NCBI RefSeq assembly: GCF_004331415.1
Contig: NZ_SJOP01000012.1
Location: forward strand, 124,001-188,000
Reading direction: 5' to 3'
DNA length: 64,000 nt
Source: Kosakonia quasisacchari
GTDB lineage: Bacteria; Pseudomonadota; Gammaproteobacteria; Enterobacterales; Enterobacteriaceae
In this document: in pieces, positions 34,813-44,771 of the stretch
Position numbering within the stretch: the first letter of the stretch is position 1
How the letters are laid out: every line of letters starts with the position of its first letter
Program-made: the position numbers and the translations under genes
Notes under the pieces: generated by a model
The model's database searches: none
Told to the model about the DNA's origin: nothing
The model's input: the letters and a program-made list of their open reading frames with translations, nothing else

Positions 34813-35385
34813 ATGCCAAGAGCGAACGAAATTAAAAAAGGTATGGTGCTGAATTACAACGGCAAATTGCTGATTGTGAAAGATATTGATATTCAGTCAC
34901 CGAGCGCCCGTGGCGCGGCAACGCTCTACAAAATGCGTTTTTCCGATGTCCGTACCGGGCTGAAAGTGGAAGAGCGTTTTAAAGGCGACGATATCCTTGA
35001 TACCGTGACCCTGAACCGTCGCTTTGTCGACTTCTCTTATGTTGACGGCAACGAATACGTGTTTATGGATAAAGAAGATTACACGCCGTACACCTTCAAT
35101 AAAGAGCAGATTGAAGAAGAGCTGCTGTTTATTCCAGAAGGCGGTATGCCGGATATGCAGGTTCTGCTGTGGGACGGCCAGTTGCTGGCTCTCGAACTGC
35201 CGCAGACGGTGGATCTGGAAATTGTGGAAACCGCACCAGGTATCAAAGGCGCTTCCGCCAGCTCGCGCACCAAACCGGCAACCCTGACGACTGGCCTGGT
35301 GGTACAGGTCCCGGAATACCTGACCACCGGCGAGAGAATCCGTATTCATATTGAAGAGCGCCGTTATATGGGCCGCACCGATTGA
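34813..35385 (+). CDS. efpL: Elongation factor P-like protein EfpL
   Basis: 190-residue EF-P paralogue (YeiP). It helps ribosomes stalled at proline and other difficult motifs. The arginine R33 at the tip loop (SARGAA) replaces the modified lysine of EF-P and marks the EfpL group. Three KOW/OB-type beta domains are conserved. Single gene with a bidirectional terminator. Confidence 0.95.
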   Translation: MPRANEIKKGMVLNYNGKLLIVKDIDIQSPSARGAATLYKMRFSDVRTGLKVEERFKGDDILDTVTLNRRFVDFSYVDGNEYVFMDKEDYTPYTFNKEQIEEELLFIPEGGMPDMQVLLWDGQLLALELPQTVDLEIVETAPGIKGASASSRTKPATLTTGLVVQVPEYLTTGERIRIHIEERRYMGRTD

Positions 35386-35400
35386 TAAGCGTGATACATT

Positions 35401-35430
35401 AAAAAAGCCACTTCATTGAAGTGGCTTTTT
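35401..35430. terminator. Bidirectional terminator between efpL and uxuA
   Basis: AAAAAAGCCACTTCA and TGAAGTGGCTTTTT form a 9-bp stem with A and T tracts on either side, serving both convergent genes. Confidence 0.92.
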
Positions 35431-35451
35431 ATTTTCTGACAATAAATCGGA

Positions 35452-36642
35452 TTACAACAGATCGCGGAACAGGGTTTTCTTCAGCGCCAGCTCAACGCCG
35501 CGAACTTCTGCCATCCCTTTCAGGCGACCAATCGCCGAATAACCTGGGTTGGTTTTCTTACGCAAATCATCCAGCATCTGGTGACCATGATCCGGGCGGA
35601 ACGGGATCGGGCGCAAATCACCGGCTTTCTTGCGGCGTTGCTCTTCAGTCAGAATGGCGGCAACCACCGACACCATATCCACGTCACCCTGCAAATGCGC
35701 GGCTTCATGGAACGTTTTCGGGTTATCTTCGCGGCAGGTTGAACGCAGGTGCGTAAAGTGAATGCGATCGCCAAACGTCTCGATCATCCGCACTAAGTCG
35801 TTATCCGCACGCACGCCGTATGAACCTGTGCACATGGTGAAACCGTTGTTGATGCTGTTTACCGCTTCTTTCAGCCACTGCATATCTTCAAGAGTAGAAA
35901 CGATACGCGGCAAACCGAGGATCGGGCGCGGCGGATCGTCCGGGTGAACCGCCATACGCACGCCCACTTCCTGCGCAACTGGAACGATAGCGCGCAGGAA
36001 ATAAGCCATATTTTCACGCAGTTGCGCTTTGTCGATGCCGTCGTATTCAGCAAGGCGCGCGTGGAACTGCGCCAGGGTATACCCCTCTTCAGCACCCGGC
36101 AAGCCAGCGATAATATTACGCGTCAGCTTTTCGACTTCCGCTTCAGTCATGGCGTTGAAATAAGCTTGCGCCTGGCGCTGCTCTTCTTCGCTGTAGTCAG
36201 CTTCTGCGCCTTTGCGCTTCAGGATATGCAGCTCGAACGCGGCAAAAGCAATCTGGTCAAAACGCAGCGCTTTGGAGCCGTCCGGCAGTTCATATTCAAG
36301 ATCGGTACGCGTCCAGTCGAGGATCGGCATAAAGTTGTAGCACACGGTATCAATACCGCAGGCTGCCAGATTGCGGATGCTCTGCTGATAGTTGGCAATC
36401 CAGGTGTCGTACTGCCCGGTATGAGTTTTAATATCTTCATGCACCGGAATACTTTCGACCACCGACCAGACTAGCCCTTTTTCCGCCAACAGCGCCTGAC
36501 GCGCTTTGATCTCGTCAACCGGCCAGACCTGGCCGTTCGGGATATGGTGCAGTGCGGTCACGACGCCCGTCGCGCCTGCCTGACGCACATCATCAAGCGA
36601 CACCGGATCGTTCGGGCCATACCAACGCCAGGTTTGTTCCAT
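35452..36642 (-). CDS. uxuA: Mannonate dehydratase
   Basis: Converts D-mannonate to 2-keto-3-deoxygluconate in glucuronate breakdown. 396 residues, near E. coli UxuA (394). Start [12 protein letters not shown] is identical to E. coli; [32 protein letters not shown] and RPDHGHQML carry metal and substrate residues. An earlier in-frame ATG lacks a ribosome site. E. coli has uxuA elsewhere; here it is divergent from yeiQ, which suggests a working uxuAB-like pair. Confidence 0.95.
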   Translation of the reverse strand: MEQTWRWYGPNDPVSLDDVRQAGATGVVTALHHIPNGQVWPVDEIKARQALLAEKGLVWSVVESIPVHEDIKTHTGQYDTWIANYQQSIRNLAACGIDTVCYNFMPILDWTRTDLEYELPDGSKALRFDQIAFAAFELHILKRKGAEADYSEEEQRQAQAYFNAMTEAEVEKLTRNIIAGLPGAEEGYTLAQFHARLAEYDGIDKAQLRENMAYFLRAIVPVAQEVGVRMAVHPDDPPRPILGLPRIVSTLEDMQWLKEAVNSINNGFTMCTGSYGVRADNDLVRMIETFGDRIHFTHLRSTCREDNPKTFHEAAHLQGDVDMVSVVAAILTEEQRRKKAGDLRPIPFRPDHGHQMLDDLRKKTNPGYSAIGRLKGMAEVRGVELALKKTLFRDLL

Positions 36643-36659
36643 TGCCTTATCCTCTACAA

Positions 36660-36675
36660 AGTTGTTATACCAATA
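36660..36675. promoter_or_regulatory. Possible UxuR/ExuR box near uxuA
   Basis: AGTTGTTATACCAATA resembles the UxuR/ExuR pattern ATTGGTATACCAAT. It lies 18 bases upstream of the uxuA start, a repression position. Confidence 0.55.
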
Positions 36676-36740
36676 CACGCAGACATATGACGACTACCAT
36701 ACATGCTTAATTACAGCGGTCAAATCTTCCCACAGCAATG

Positions 36741-36756
36741 ATTGATCCAGCTCACA
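36741..36756. promoter_or_regulatory. Possible CRP site between uxuA and yeiQ
   Basis: ATTGATCCAGCTCACA has a perfect right half and a left half with two changes from TGTGA. Position is central between the divergent genes. Confidence 0.5.
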
Positions 36757-36770
36757 TTCCCCGGATAATT

Positions 36771-36785
36771 ACGGCATACCAATTC
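36771..36785. promoter_or_regulatory. Second possible UxuR/ExuR half-site near yeiQ
   Basis: TACGGCATACCAATT carries the right half ATACCAAT of the same box, about 65 bases before yeiQ. Confidence 0.4.
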
Positions 36786-36848
36786 TTTTTGCTGTCATAT
36801 AACTTTACACTGCACATTGTTAATTATTGGTTAATCAGGTGTATATAG

Positions 36849-38315
36849 ATGAAGACAATCGCCTCCGTAACGCTTCCCGCCAGCGTACAGCAACCTCAGT
36901 ATGACCGCACACAACTGCGCTCGCGAATTGTGCACTTTGGTTTTGGCGCATTTCATCGTGCGCATCAGGCGCTGTTAACCAACCGGGTGCTGAACGCGCA
37001 AGGCGGTGACTGGGGGATCTGTGAAATAAGCCTGTTCAGCGGCGATGTGCTCATGTCCCAGTTGCGCGAGCAGAATCATTTATACACCGTGCTGGAAAAA
37101 GGGGCGGACGGAAACCAGCCGATTATTATTGGCGCGGTGAACGAATGTCTGAACGCGAAACTCGATTCGCTACCCGCCATTATTGAAAAATTCTGCGAAC
37201 CGCAAGTGGCGATTGTCTCTTTGACCATCACCGAAAAAGGTTATTGCATTGACCCTGCCAGCGGCAAACTGGATCTGCAGCAGCCGCGCATCGAACACGA
37301 TCTCCAGCACCCAGGCGAACCGCACTCAGCACCAGGGATTCTGGTTGAAGCGCTCTCTCGTCGCCGTGAACGCGGGCTGCCGCCTTTTACCGTGCTCTCC
37401 TGCGATAATATTCCAGATAATGGTCATATTGTTAAAAACGCCGTACTTGGCATGGCACAAACCCGCTCGCCGGAACTGGCGCAATGGATAGCGGAACATG
37501 TGAGCTTTCCGGCCACCATGGTTGACCGTATTGTTCCGGCAGCAACGGACGAATCACTGGCAGAAATAAGCGAAGCGCTGGGCGTATTTGATCCGTGCGC
37601 CATCAGTTGTGAGCCGTTTATTCAGTGGGTGATTGAAGATAATTTCGTCGCCGGACGTCCTGAATGGGAAGTGGCAGGCGTACAACTGGTACAGGATGTA
37701 CAGCCGTGGGAGCAAATGAAGTTACGCATGCTTAATGGCAGCCACTCTTTTCTGGCGTATCTCGGCTACCTGGCAGGTTTCGCGCATATTAATGATTGCA
37801 TGCAGGATGATGTGTTCCGCACCGCGGTGCGCCGCCTGATGCTCCAGGAACAAGCCCCGACGCTGCGCATTACTGGCGTTGATCTCACTGCCTATGCCGA
37901 TAGCCTGATCGACCGTTTTTCTAACCCGGCGCTGAAACACCGCACCTGGCAAATCGCCATGGACGGCAGCCAAAAGCTGCCGCAGCGTATGCTGGATGGT
38001 GTTCGGGTGCATTTGCAACGAGAAACGCAGTGGCCGCTGTTAGCGCTGGGTATTGCGGGCTGGATGCGCTATGTCAGCGGTGTGGATGACGCCGGTCAGA
38101 GTATTGATATTCGCGATCCGCTGGCGGATAAAATTCACGCGATTGTCGAAACCAGTAACGTCGATGAACGCGTAACGGCACTGCTGACACTAAAAGAGAT
38201 TTTCGGTAGTGATCTGCCGCAAAACCCGACGTTTGTTGATGCTATCCATCGCGCATGGCAAGCGCTCACCACTGAAGGTGCGCATGCAGCGGTGAAACGC
38301 GCACTCGGTAATTAA
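36849..38315 (+). CDS. yeiQ: Mannitol dehydrogenase-family oxidoreductase YeiQ (fructuronate reductase-like)
   Basis: 488 residues, same length as E. coli YeiQ. N-terminal Rossmann part with VHFGFGAFHRAHQ and the family motif KLRMLNGSHS. Related to UxuB, which reduces fructuronate to mannonate with NADH. The divergent uxuA makes this substrate likely: YeiQ would form mannonate and UxuA would dehydrate it. AGGTG lies seven bases before the ATG. Confidence 0.93.
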   Translation: MKTIASVTLPASVQQPQYDRTQLRSRIVHFGFGAFHRAHQALLTNRVLNAQGGDWGICEISLFSGDVLMSQLREQNHLYTVLEKGADGNQPIIIGAVNECLNAKLDSLPAIIEKFCEPQVAIVSLTITEKGYCIDPASGKLDLQQPRIEHDLQHPGEPHSAPGILVEALSRRRERGLPPFTVLSCDNIPDNGHIVKNAVLGMAQTRSPELAQWIAEHVSFPATMVDRIVPAATDESLAEISEALGVFDPCAISCEPFIQWVIEDNFVAGRPEWEVAGVQLVQDVQPWEQMKLRMLNGSHSFLAYLGYLAGFAHINDCMQDDVFRTAVRRLMLQEQAPTLRITGVDLTAYADSLIDRFSNPALKHRTWQIAMDGSQKLPQRMLDGVRVHLQRETQWPLLALGIAGWMRYVSGVDDAGQSIDIRDPLADKIHAIVETSNVDERVTALLTLKEIFGSDLPQNPTFVDAIHRAWQALTTEGAHAAVKRALGN

Positions 38316-38332
38316 CAATTTCTGCTATTTAG

Positions 38333-38362
38333 GCGGACGGTTAGTGCTTTTACGCCGTCCGC
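38333..38362 (+). terminator. Stem-loop after yeiQ
   Basis: GCGGACGG and CCGTCCGC form an 8-bp stem with a 14-base loop, followed by GCCCTTCTCTTTT. Probably ends the yeiQ transcript. Confidence 0.6.
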
Positions 38363-38434
38363 GCCCTTCTCTTTTCGCACTTTTTTCGCCAGGATCGTCA
38401 GTCACATTTAATTTCGTTGACGCCTGGAGCGCTT

Positions 38435-39421
38435 GTGACCAAAACCAACCTCATCACCGGCTTTCTCGGAAGCGGCAAAACCACGTCGATTTTGCATTTG
38501 CTGGCCAATAAAGACCCGCAGGAAAAATGGGCCGTGCTGGTGAATGAATTTGGTGAAGTCGGCATTGATGGCGCGCTGCTGGCTGACAGCGGTGCGCTGC
38601 TTAAAGAGATTCCGGGCGGATGTATGTGTTGCGTTAATGGCCTGCCGATGCAGGTGGGTCTCAATACGCTTCTGCGCCAGGGGAAACCTGACCGGTTGCT
38701 GATTGAGCCGACCGGGCTGGGCCATCCAAAACAGATCCTCGATATGCTCACCGCCCCAGTGTATGAACCGTGGATAGACTTGCGCGCAACGCTCTGCTTG
38801 CTGGATCCCCGCCAGTTACTGGATGAAAAAGCACTCACCAATGAAAACTTCCGCGACCAATTAGCGGCGGCAGATATTGTCGTTGCCAATAAGCAAGATC
38901 GCGCTACACCGCAGAGCCAGCAAGCGCTGGATAGGTGGTGGGCGGAGTATGGTGGTGATCGCTTACAGGTTAGCGCGACCCAGGGTGCTATTGACGGCGC
39001 ACTGCTTGATCTTCCTCGCCGTAACCTGCGTGAGCTACCTTCAAGTGCCGCGCATAACCATGCACATAGTGAGAAAAAAGGCCTCGCGGCATTAAGCTTG
39101 CCAGCGCATCAACGCTGGCGTCGCAGCCTTAACAGCGGCCAGGGCCATCACGCCTGCGGCTGGATTTTTGATGAAGAGACAGTGTTCGACACCATCGGTT
39201 TACTGGAGTGGGCGCGCCTTGCGCCGGTTGAGCGTGTTAAAGGGGTAATGCGTATTCCGGAAGGATTGCTGCGCGTTAACCGCCAGGGGCAGGATCTGCA
39301 TATCGAAACGCAAAATGTTGCGCCGCCGGATAGCCGCATCGAGCTGATTACCGCCTCAGAGGCAGACTGGAACACGCTTCAGTCCGCTTTGTTGAAGCTT
39401 CGTTTAAGTCAGGAACACTAA
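38435..39421 (+). CDS. yeiR: Zinc-binding GTPase YeiR (COG0523)
   Basis: G3E-family GTPase of 328 residues, same as E. coli YeiR, implicated in zinc handling. P-loop GFLGSGKTT, the CMCC metal site (C63, C65, C66) and NKQD-type guanine motif are present. A histidine-rich AHNHAHSEKK stretch lies near residue 215. The start is GTG with GGAG six bases upstream; this gives the E. coli length. Confidence 0.94.
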   Translation: MTKTNLITGFLGSGKTTSILHLLANKDPQEKWAVLVNEFGEVGIDGALLADSGALLKEIPGGCMCCVNGLPMQVGLNTLLRQGKPDRLLIEPTGLGHPKQILDMLTAPVYEPWIDLRATLCLLDPRQLLDEKALTNENFRDQLAAADIVVANKQDRATPQSQQALDRWWAEYGGDRLQVSATQGAIDGALLDLPRRNLRELPSSAAHNHAHSEKKGLAALSLPAHQRWRRSLNSGQGHHACGWIFDEETVFDTIGLLEWARLAPVERVKGVMRIPEGLLRVNRQGQDLHIETQNVAPPDSRIELITASEADWNTLQSALLKLRLSQEH

Positions 39422-39455
39422 CGTTGCCGCCGTGTTAATTGAAAATAGATTCGTT

Positions 39456-40157
39456 ATGAAAACTCGTTTACCGCTAATTTTACTGTTGAATGCCGCAGGA
39501 GTGGCGCTATTTATTTCCTGGTATTTGCCCGCTAACCACGGTTTTTGGTTTCCGCTGGACTCTGCAATATTCCACTTTTTCAACCGGGGTCTGATGGAAA
39601 GCCGCGCTTATTTGTGGCTGGTGGCGCTAACCAATAATCGCGCCTTTGACGCCTGCTCGCTGGTGGCGATGGGCTGTTTAATGACCTCTTTTTGGTTAAA
39701 AGACGATGCGGCCGGGCGACGCCGTATTCTGATGATTGGCCTGACGATGCTGCTGATCGCCGTGGTGATTAATCAACTGGCGCAGAATCTGATGCCCGTC
39801 AAACGCGCCAGCCCGTCGCTGTTCTTTACCGACATTTACCGGGTTAGCGATTTGCTCGACTTCCCCACCAAAGACGCCTCGAAAGACAGTTTCCCTGGCG
39901 ATCACGGCATGATGCTGCTTATTTTCGCGGGTGTAATGTGGCGATATTTTGGCCGAAAAGCGCTGGGCATTTCCCTTATTATTTTTGCGGTTTTCGCCTT
40001 TCCACGCGTAATGATCGGCGCTCACTGGTTTACCGATATTGCCATCGGATCTCTGTCGGCGGTCTTGATCGGTCTGCCGTGGTGTTTGTTAACACCGCTT
40101 AGCGACAAAATTATTTCTGCCTTTGATCATTTCCTGCCCAGAAATAACAAAATTTAA
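39456..40157 (+). CDS. lpxT: Lipid A 1-diphosphate synthase
   Basis: Inner membrane PAP2-family enzyme that moves phosphate from undecaprenyl diphosphate to lipid A. 233 residues with about six hydrophobic segments. PAP2 motifs KRASPS, SFPGDHGMM and GAHWFTD are complete. The ATG at MKTRLPL was chosen by homology; a GTG at 39432 is an alternative, and neither has a strong ribosome site. Confidence 0.93.
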   Translation: MKTRLPLILLLNAAGVALFISWYLPANHGFWFPLDSAIFHFFNRGLMESRAYLWLVALTNNRAFDACSLVAMGCLMTSFWLKDDAAGRRRILMIGLTMLLIAVVINQLAQNLMPVKRASPSLFFTDIYRVSDLLDFPTKDASKDSFPGDHGMMLLIFAGVMWRYFGRKALGISLIIFAVFAFPRVMIGAHWFTDIAIGSLSAVLIGLPWCLLTPLSDKIISAFDHFLPRNNKI

Positions 40158-40186
40158 ACAATTTCCGATTATCAATAACACGCATT

Positions 40187-40214
40187 CATCAGGAATCGTT
40201 TTCGATTCCTGATG
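40187..40214 (+). terminator. Stem-loop after lpxT
   Basis: CATCAGGAATCG and CGATTCCTGATG form a perfect 12-bp stem around TTTT. The T tract comes late (GCTTTT), so it is a weak terminator or 3'-end stabiliser. Confidence 0.65.
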
Positions 40215-40537
40215 CGTAATCCCGGCTTTTCCCTAATTTTGTCATTTTCTCGTCACGGCAATCTGCCTATAAAAGAGCAATTTGCATGCTATTTAAGCCA
40301 AATTGGTTATTTTTCACCCAATACTGAGAATTCACTTTCTCTATCATAATTTCTTATAAAAAATTAAAGAAAACCGCTCGCCATGCCGAAGATGTTCAGG
40401 TAACCTCGGTTCGTCTTGTCGCAAAGAGTGCTCTTATTCTCATTGCGCGTAAATTTGTGCGTTCTTCCACAAAATTACGTCAGAGCATTTGTCTCGATGC
40501 ATTCAGATAATTAATCTCGCTGCGTTGGCATTTTTTA

Positions 40538-40555
40538 TAACGATATTTATCGTTA
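40538..40555 (+). promoter_or_regulatory. Palindrome next to the mepS ribosome site
   Basis: TAACGATA and TATCGTTA flank TT, 25 bases before the mepS ATG and just before ACTTCAAGGG. It could be a protein operator or a small hairpin that limits ribosome access. Confidence 0.45.
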
Positions 40556-40580
40556 AGGACTTCAAGGGAAAATAAGCAAC

Positions 40581-41144
40581 ATGGTCAAATCTCAGCCGAT
40601 TTTGAGATATATCGTGCGGGCGATACCCGCGATTGCAGTAGCGGTTCTGCTTTCAGCTTGTTCTACAAATACCGCAAAGAACATGCATTCTGAGACGCTT
40701 GCTGTGGGCGAAGACAACTCTTCACTGCAAGCCTCTCAGGATGAATTTGAAAATATGGTTCGTAATCTGGACGTTAAAGGCCGCATTATGGATCAATATG
40801 CTGACTGGAAAGGCGTTCGCTACCGTTTGGGCGGCGACACCAAAAAAGGCATCGATTGTTCCGGCTTTGTGCAGCGCACTTTCCGTGAACAGTTTGGTTT
40901 AGAGCTGCCGCGTTCCACCTGGGAACAGCAGGAAACAGGAAAGTCTATTTCGCGCACCAGTTTGCGTACGGGCGACTTAGTTCTGTTCCGCGCGGGTTCT
41001 ACCGGCCGACACGTTGGGATTTATATTGGTAATAACCAGTTTGTTCATGCTTCCACCAGCAGCGGTGTCATGATTTCGAGCATGGATGAGCCTTACTGGA
41101 AGAAGCGCTACAACGAAGCGCGACGCATCCTGACACGCAGCTAA
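40581..41144 (+). CDS. mepS: Murein DD-endopeptidase MepS (Spr)
   Basis: Outer membrane lipoprotein that cuts D-Ala-mDAP peptide cross-links for cell wall growth. 187 residues. Signal peptide with lipobox LLSAC, Cys27. NlpC/P60 triad C94, H145 and H157, which equal C68, H119 and H131 of the mature E. coli protein. In E. coli its level is set by NlpI-Prc proteolysis. Followed by a strong terminator. Confidence 0.97.
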   Translation: MVKSQPILRYIVRAIPAIAVAVLLSACSTNTAKNMHSETLAVGEDNSSLQASQDEFENMVRNLDVKGRIMDQYADWKGVRYRLGGDTKKGIDCSGFVQRTFREQFGLELPRSTWEQQETGKSISRTSLRTGDLVLFRAGSTGRHVGIYIGNNQFVHASTSSGVMISSMDEPYWKKRYNEARRILTRS

Positions 41145-41183
41145 TTGCTTAATGCCGGTTTTCCCTTGGCTGGCGTTAAGTAT

Positions 41184-41213
41184 AAAAAAACACTGCTCCG
41201 GCAGTGTTTTTTT
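41184..41213 (+). terminator. Terminator of mepS
   Basis: AAAAAAACACTGC TCCG GCAGTGTTTTTTT, stem of at least six pairs plus A/T tracts. Works in both directions. Confidence 0.92.
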
Positions 41214-41302
41214 ATGTCTGCATTATGCTATACGAATCTTTTCAGGTTATAGTCCGGCTCTACCACCACGCCGCCCCGAGCACCTACAATGGGCCCAACG
41301 CC

Positions 41303-42859
41303 ATGTTCACCCGCCATTTTTCCGTTAATCGAAAAATTTTGCTGACCAGCCTGCTTATCGGTCTGTTCTCAGCATTAATCGCGAGTGGCTGTCAGTTTTG
41401 GTTCGAACAACAGCGGCGGGAAGCCAGATACGATACACTGCTCACCAATATGCAGTCCTGGCTTTCGGACTACCTCTATGATATCCGCGCCACTGCCGAA
41501 TCGCTCCAACCACTCACTCTGAATGATTGCCACGCCGTCGCCAGCGAACTGACTTCCCGCGCCGCATTCAGCATGAACGTGCGTGCTTTTTTACTGGTGA
41601 AAGATCGCTACGCCTTTTGCTCCTCGGCCACCGGCGAGATGAGCCTTGCGATGAAAGATCTGGTACCAGAAATCGATCTCGATAAAGCCAGCGATATGGT
41701 GTTCTTACCCGGTACGCCGATGATGCCGGATAAACCCGCCATTGCACTCTGGCTTCGCAGCCCATTGCTGGATCATCGTGGCATATTCGCTACGCTGAAC
41801 ATCAATCTGGCTCCCTACACGCTTTACACTTCGCAGCAGCCGGATTTGACCGGTATCGCCCTTGGTATTGGCGATCGGGCTGTCTCCACATTTTCCAGCG
41901 GGCTTATTAACCTGAGCAATATGCCTCAGTCCCCTTTTCTGACCACCCAAATTGAAGGTTCGCCAATCACGCTTTATCTCTACGCAGAAAAGTGGCGTCC
42001 GGAAGATATACAATTTGCCGCACTGCTCGGAGCAACCTTTGGCATGCTGGCAGCGTTACTGAGTGCTTTCGTCCTTAATACGCAAATGCGCCCCGGCAGA
42101 GAGATCCTCACAGCCATTAAGCGCGACCAGTTTTATGTCGTTTATCAGCCGGTAATCAGCGCAAAAGATCTGAAAGTGACAGGTGTCGAAGTGCTGATGC
42201 GCTGGAAGCATCCCACCGCAGGAGAAATAGCGCCTGACGCTTTTATTCACTTTGCCGAAGCGCAGCAGCTTATTGTGCCGCTAACATTGCATCTCTTTGA
42301 CCTAATTGCGCGTGACGCGCCCGTGTTACAAACGCTGCTTCCGCCAGGTGCAAAAATGGGTGTTAATATCGCGCCTGGCCATTTGCATGCCGCCAATTTC
42401 CTTGAAGATGTCCGCGACTTCGCCCACTCCCTGCCCCCGCACCATTTCAGCATTGTGCTGGAAATCACCGAGCGGGATATGCTGCGTTATACGGAAGTGA
42501 CCAAACTGTTTGATTCGCTGCGCAACGAAGGTTATGAAATCGCTATTGACGATTTTGGCACCGGGCACAGTGCGTTGATCTATCTGGAACGCTTTACGCT
42601 TGATTATCTGAAAATCGACCGCGGTTTCGTTAACGCTATCGGCACAGAAACTGTGACATCGCCGGTGCTCGACGCCGTCCTGACGCTGGCGAAGCGGTTA
42701 AATATGCTCACGGTTGCCGAAGGTGTCGAAACGCCAGAACAAGCCAGGTGGCTACGTGAACACGGCATTCACTATATGCAAGGCTATTTCTTCAGCCGAC
42801 CGCTGACGCTGGAGCAATTTGTGGCGTGGCATCCGCCGGAGTTTACCACGTTGCTCTAG
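41303..42859 (+). CDS. pdeN: Cyclic-di-GMP phosphodiesterase PdeN (Rtn)
   Basis: 518 residues, same as E. coli PdeN. Two membrane segments (about residues 10-30 and 235-255) enclose a periplasmic CSS-motif domain with CSSATGE; then a cytoplasmic EAL domain. EAL signature appears as EVLMRW, with DDFGTGHS and LKIDRGF intact, so activity is expected. The start at MFTRHF matches E. coli; a longer open frame upstream covers the mepS terminator. Confidence 0.94.
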   Translation: MFTRHFSVNRKILLTSLLIGLFSALIASGCQFWFEQQRREARYDTLLTNMQSWLSDYLYDIRATAESLQPLTLNDCHAVASELTSRAAFSMNVRAFLLVKDRYAFCSSATGEMSLAMKDLVPEIDLDKASDMVFLPGTPMMPDKPAIALWLRSPLLDHRGIFATLNINLAPYTLYTSQQPDLTGIALGIGDRAVSTFSSGLINLSNMPQSPFLTTQIEGSPITLYLYAEKWRPEDIQFAALLGATFGMLAALLSAFVLNTQMRPGREILTAIKRDQFYVVYQPVISAKDLKVTGVEVLMRWKHPTAGEIAPDAFIHFAEAQQLIVPLTLHLFDLIARDAPVLQTLLPPGAKMGVNIAPGHLHAANFLEDVRDFAHSLPPHHFSIVLEITERDMLRYTEVTKLFDSLRNEGYEIAIDDFGTGHSALIYLERFTLDYLKIDRGFVNAIGTETVTSPVLDAVLTLAKRLNMLTVAEGVETPEQARWLREHGIHYMQGYFFSRPLTLEQFVAWHPPEFTTLL

Positions 42860-42953
42860 CGTGAATAATTTCACATCAGACCAGGCCTCCCTTATTATTC
42901 AACGATAAGTGGTTAGCGAGCCTGTCGCGTTGCAGGTCAAAGGAACACACCGG

Positions 42954-44762
42954 ATGAAGTTTGTGCGCATTTCAGCTTTATTGCTGGTTTTTGTTGGCCT
43001 GGCATGTCAGGCGCAAACCATAAAAGAAAGCTACTCATTTGCCGTTATTGGCGAGCCCAAATACGCGATTAATTTTTCCCATTTCGATTACGTGAATCCT
43101 GCCGCGCCCAAAGGCGGCAACGTCACACTGTCAGTGATTGGTACTTTCGACAACTTCAACCGTTTCGCATTACGCGGTAATGCGGCGGTGCGCACCGAAT
43201 CGCTCTACGACGCCTTGTTTACCACCTCGGACGATGAACCGGGGAGCTATTACCCGCTGGTCGCTGAAATGGCGCGCTACGCTGATGATTATTCCTGGAT
43301 GGAGATCAGCATCAATCCACGGGCGGTATTTCATGACGGTACACCGATCCGCGCCAGCGACGTCGCTTTTACCTTTCAGAAATTTATGACCGAAGGCGTG
43401 CCGCAATTCCGCCTGATCTACAAAGGCACGACTGTCAAAGCCATTTCGCCGCTCACCGTGCGCATTGTGCTGGCGAAACCGGGTAAAGAGGACATGCTCA
43501 GCCTGTTAACGTTGCCCGTTATGCCGGAGAAGTTCTGGAAAGATCATAAGCTGAGCGAACCGCTCGCCCACCCGCCGCTGGGCAGTGGGCCGTATCGCAT
43601 CAGCACCTGGCGCATGGGGCAATATATTGCCTACACCCGCGTTCGCGATTACTGGGCGGCAAATTTGCCGGTGAATCGGGGGCGCTGGAATTTCGATAAT
43701 ATTCGTTATGACTACTACCTCGATGACAACGTGGCGTTCGAGGCGTTCAAAGCGGGCGCTTACGACCTGCGCAGCGAAGGCGATGCGAAAAACTGGGCGA
43801 CGCGCTATATCGGCAGCAATTTCAGCCAGGGGTACATCATTAAAGATGAGCAGCCAAACACCTCCGCGCAGGACACACGCTGGCTGGCGTTTAACACCAC
43901 TCGCCCGGTGTTTAGCGATCGCCGCGTGCGCGAAGCGGTGTCGCTGGCCTTTGATTTTGAATGGATGAACAAAGCGCTGTTCTACGGCGCATACAGCCGC
44001 GCCAACAGTTATTTTCAAAACACCGAATATGCGGCGCGCAACTATCCTGATGCCGATGAACTGACGCTACTGGCACCGTTAAAAGCGCAAGTGCCGCCGG
44101 AAGTGTTTACCTCCATTTATTCGCCTGCGAAATCAAACGCGGACGGCTACGACCGCGAAAATTTGCTGAAAGCCGATAAATTGCTCACCGAATCCGGCTG
44201 GATACTGAAAAATCAGCAGCGCGTTAATGCCAAAACCGGCCAGCCTTTTACCTTTGAACTGCTGCTGCCCTCCGGCGGCAATACGCAGTGGGTGCTGCCG
44301 TTTCAGCACAATCTTGCGCGGCTTGGTATCGCGATGGAGGTGCGTCAGGTCGATAACTCGCAAGCCACCAACCGTATGCGCAGCCGCGACTACGATATGA
44401 TGCCTCGCCTGTGGCGCGCCCAACCGTGGCCAAGCGGTGATTTGCAAATATCCTGGAGCTCGCAATACATTGACTCTTCGTATAATGCTCCCGGTGTCAA
44501 AAACCCGGCGGTCGATAACCTGATAGAGCAGATCAATCGCTGGCAAGGAAACAAAGAGAAGCTACTTCCGCTCGGGCGGGCGCTGGATCGTGTCCTGACG
44601 TGGAACTATTACATGCTGCCAATGTGGTACATGGCTGCCGATCGCGTCGCCTATTGGGATAAATTTTCCATGCCCGGCATTCGCCCCGTCTACTCGCTCG
44701 GGTTCGACACCTGGTGGTATGACGTAAACAAGGCGGCGAAATTGCCCGCTGCCAGACGTTAA
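42954..44762 (+). CDS. yejA: Periplasmic peptide-binding protein YejA
   Basis: SBP_bac_5 family binding protein of the YejABEF importer, which takes up peptides and in E. coli the antibiotic microcin C. 602 residues with signal peptide MKFVRISALLLVFVGLACQA. AAGGA precedes the ATG. First of four closely spaced genes. Confidence 0.95.
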   Translation: MKFVRISALLLVFVGLACQAQTIKESYSFAVIGEPKYAINFSHFDYVNPAAPKGGNVTLSVIGTFDNFNRFALRGNAAVRTESLYDALFTTSDDEPGSYYPLVAEMARYADDYSWMEISINPRAVFHDGTPIRASDVAFTFQKFMTEGVPQFRLIYKGTTVKAISPLTVRIVLAKPGKEDMLSLLTLPVMPEKFWKDHKLSEPLAHPPLGSGPYRISTWRMGQYIAYTRVRDYWAANLPVNRGRWNFDNIRYDYYLDDNVAFEAFKAGAYDLRSEGDAKNWATRYIGSNFSQGYIIKDEQPNTSAQDTRWLAFNTTRPVFSDRRVREAVSLAFDFEWMNKALFYGAYSRANSYFQNTEYAARNYPDADELTLLAPLKAQVPPEVFTSIYSPAKSNADGYDRENLLKADKLLTESGWILKNQQRVNAKTGQPFTFELLLPSGGNTQWVLPFQHNLARLGIAMEVRQVDNSQATNRMRSRDYDMMPRLWRAQPWPSGDLQISWSSQYIDSSYNAPGVKNPAVDNLIEQINRWQGNKEKLLPLGRALDRVLTWNYYMLPMWYMAADRVAYWDKFSMPGIRPVYSLGFDTWWYDVNKAAKLPAARR

Positions 44763-44771
44763 GGAGAAGAG

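Larger units (their letters stand above)
40158..40580. other. Long intergenic leader region of mepS
   Basis: 423 bases without a gene. Holds a 12-bp stem-loop after lpxT, AT-rich promoter-like sequence around 40290-40370, and a perfect palindrome next to the mepS ribosome site. A long 5' leader is likely. No open frame with a good ribosome site was seen. Confidence 0.6.
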
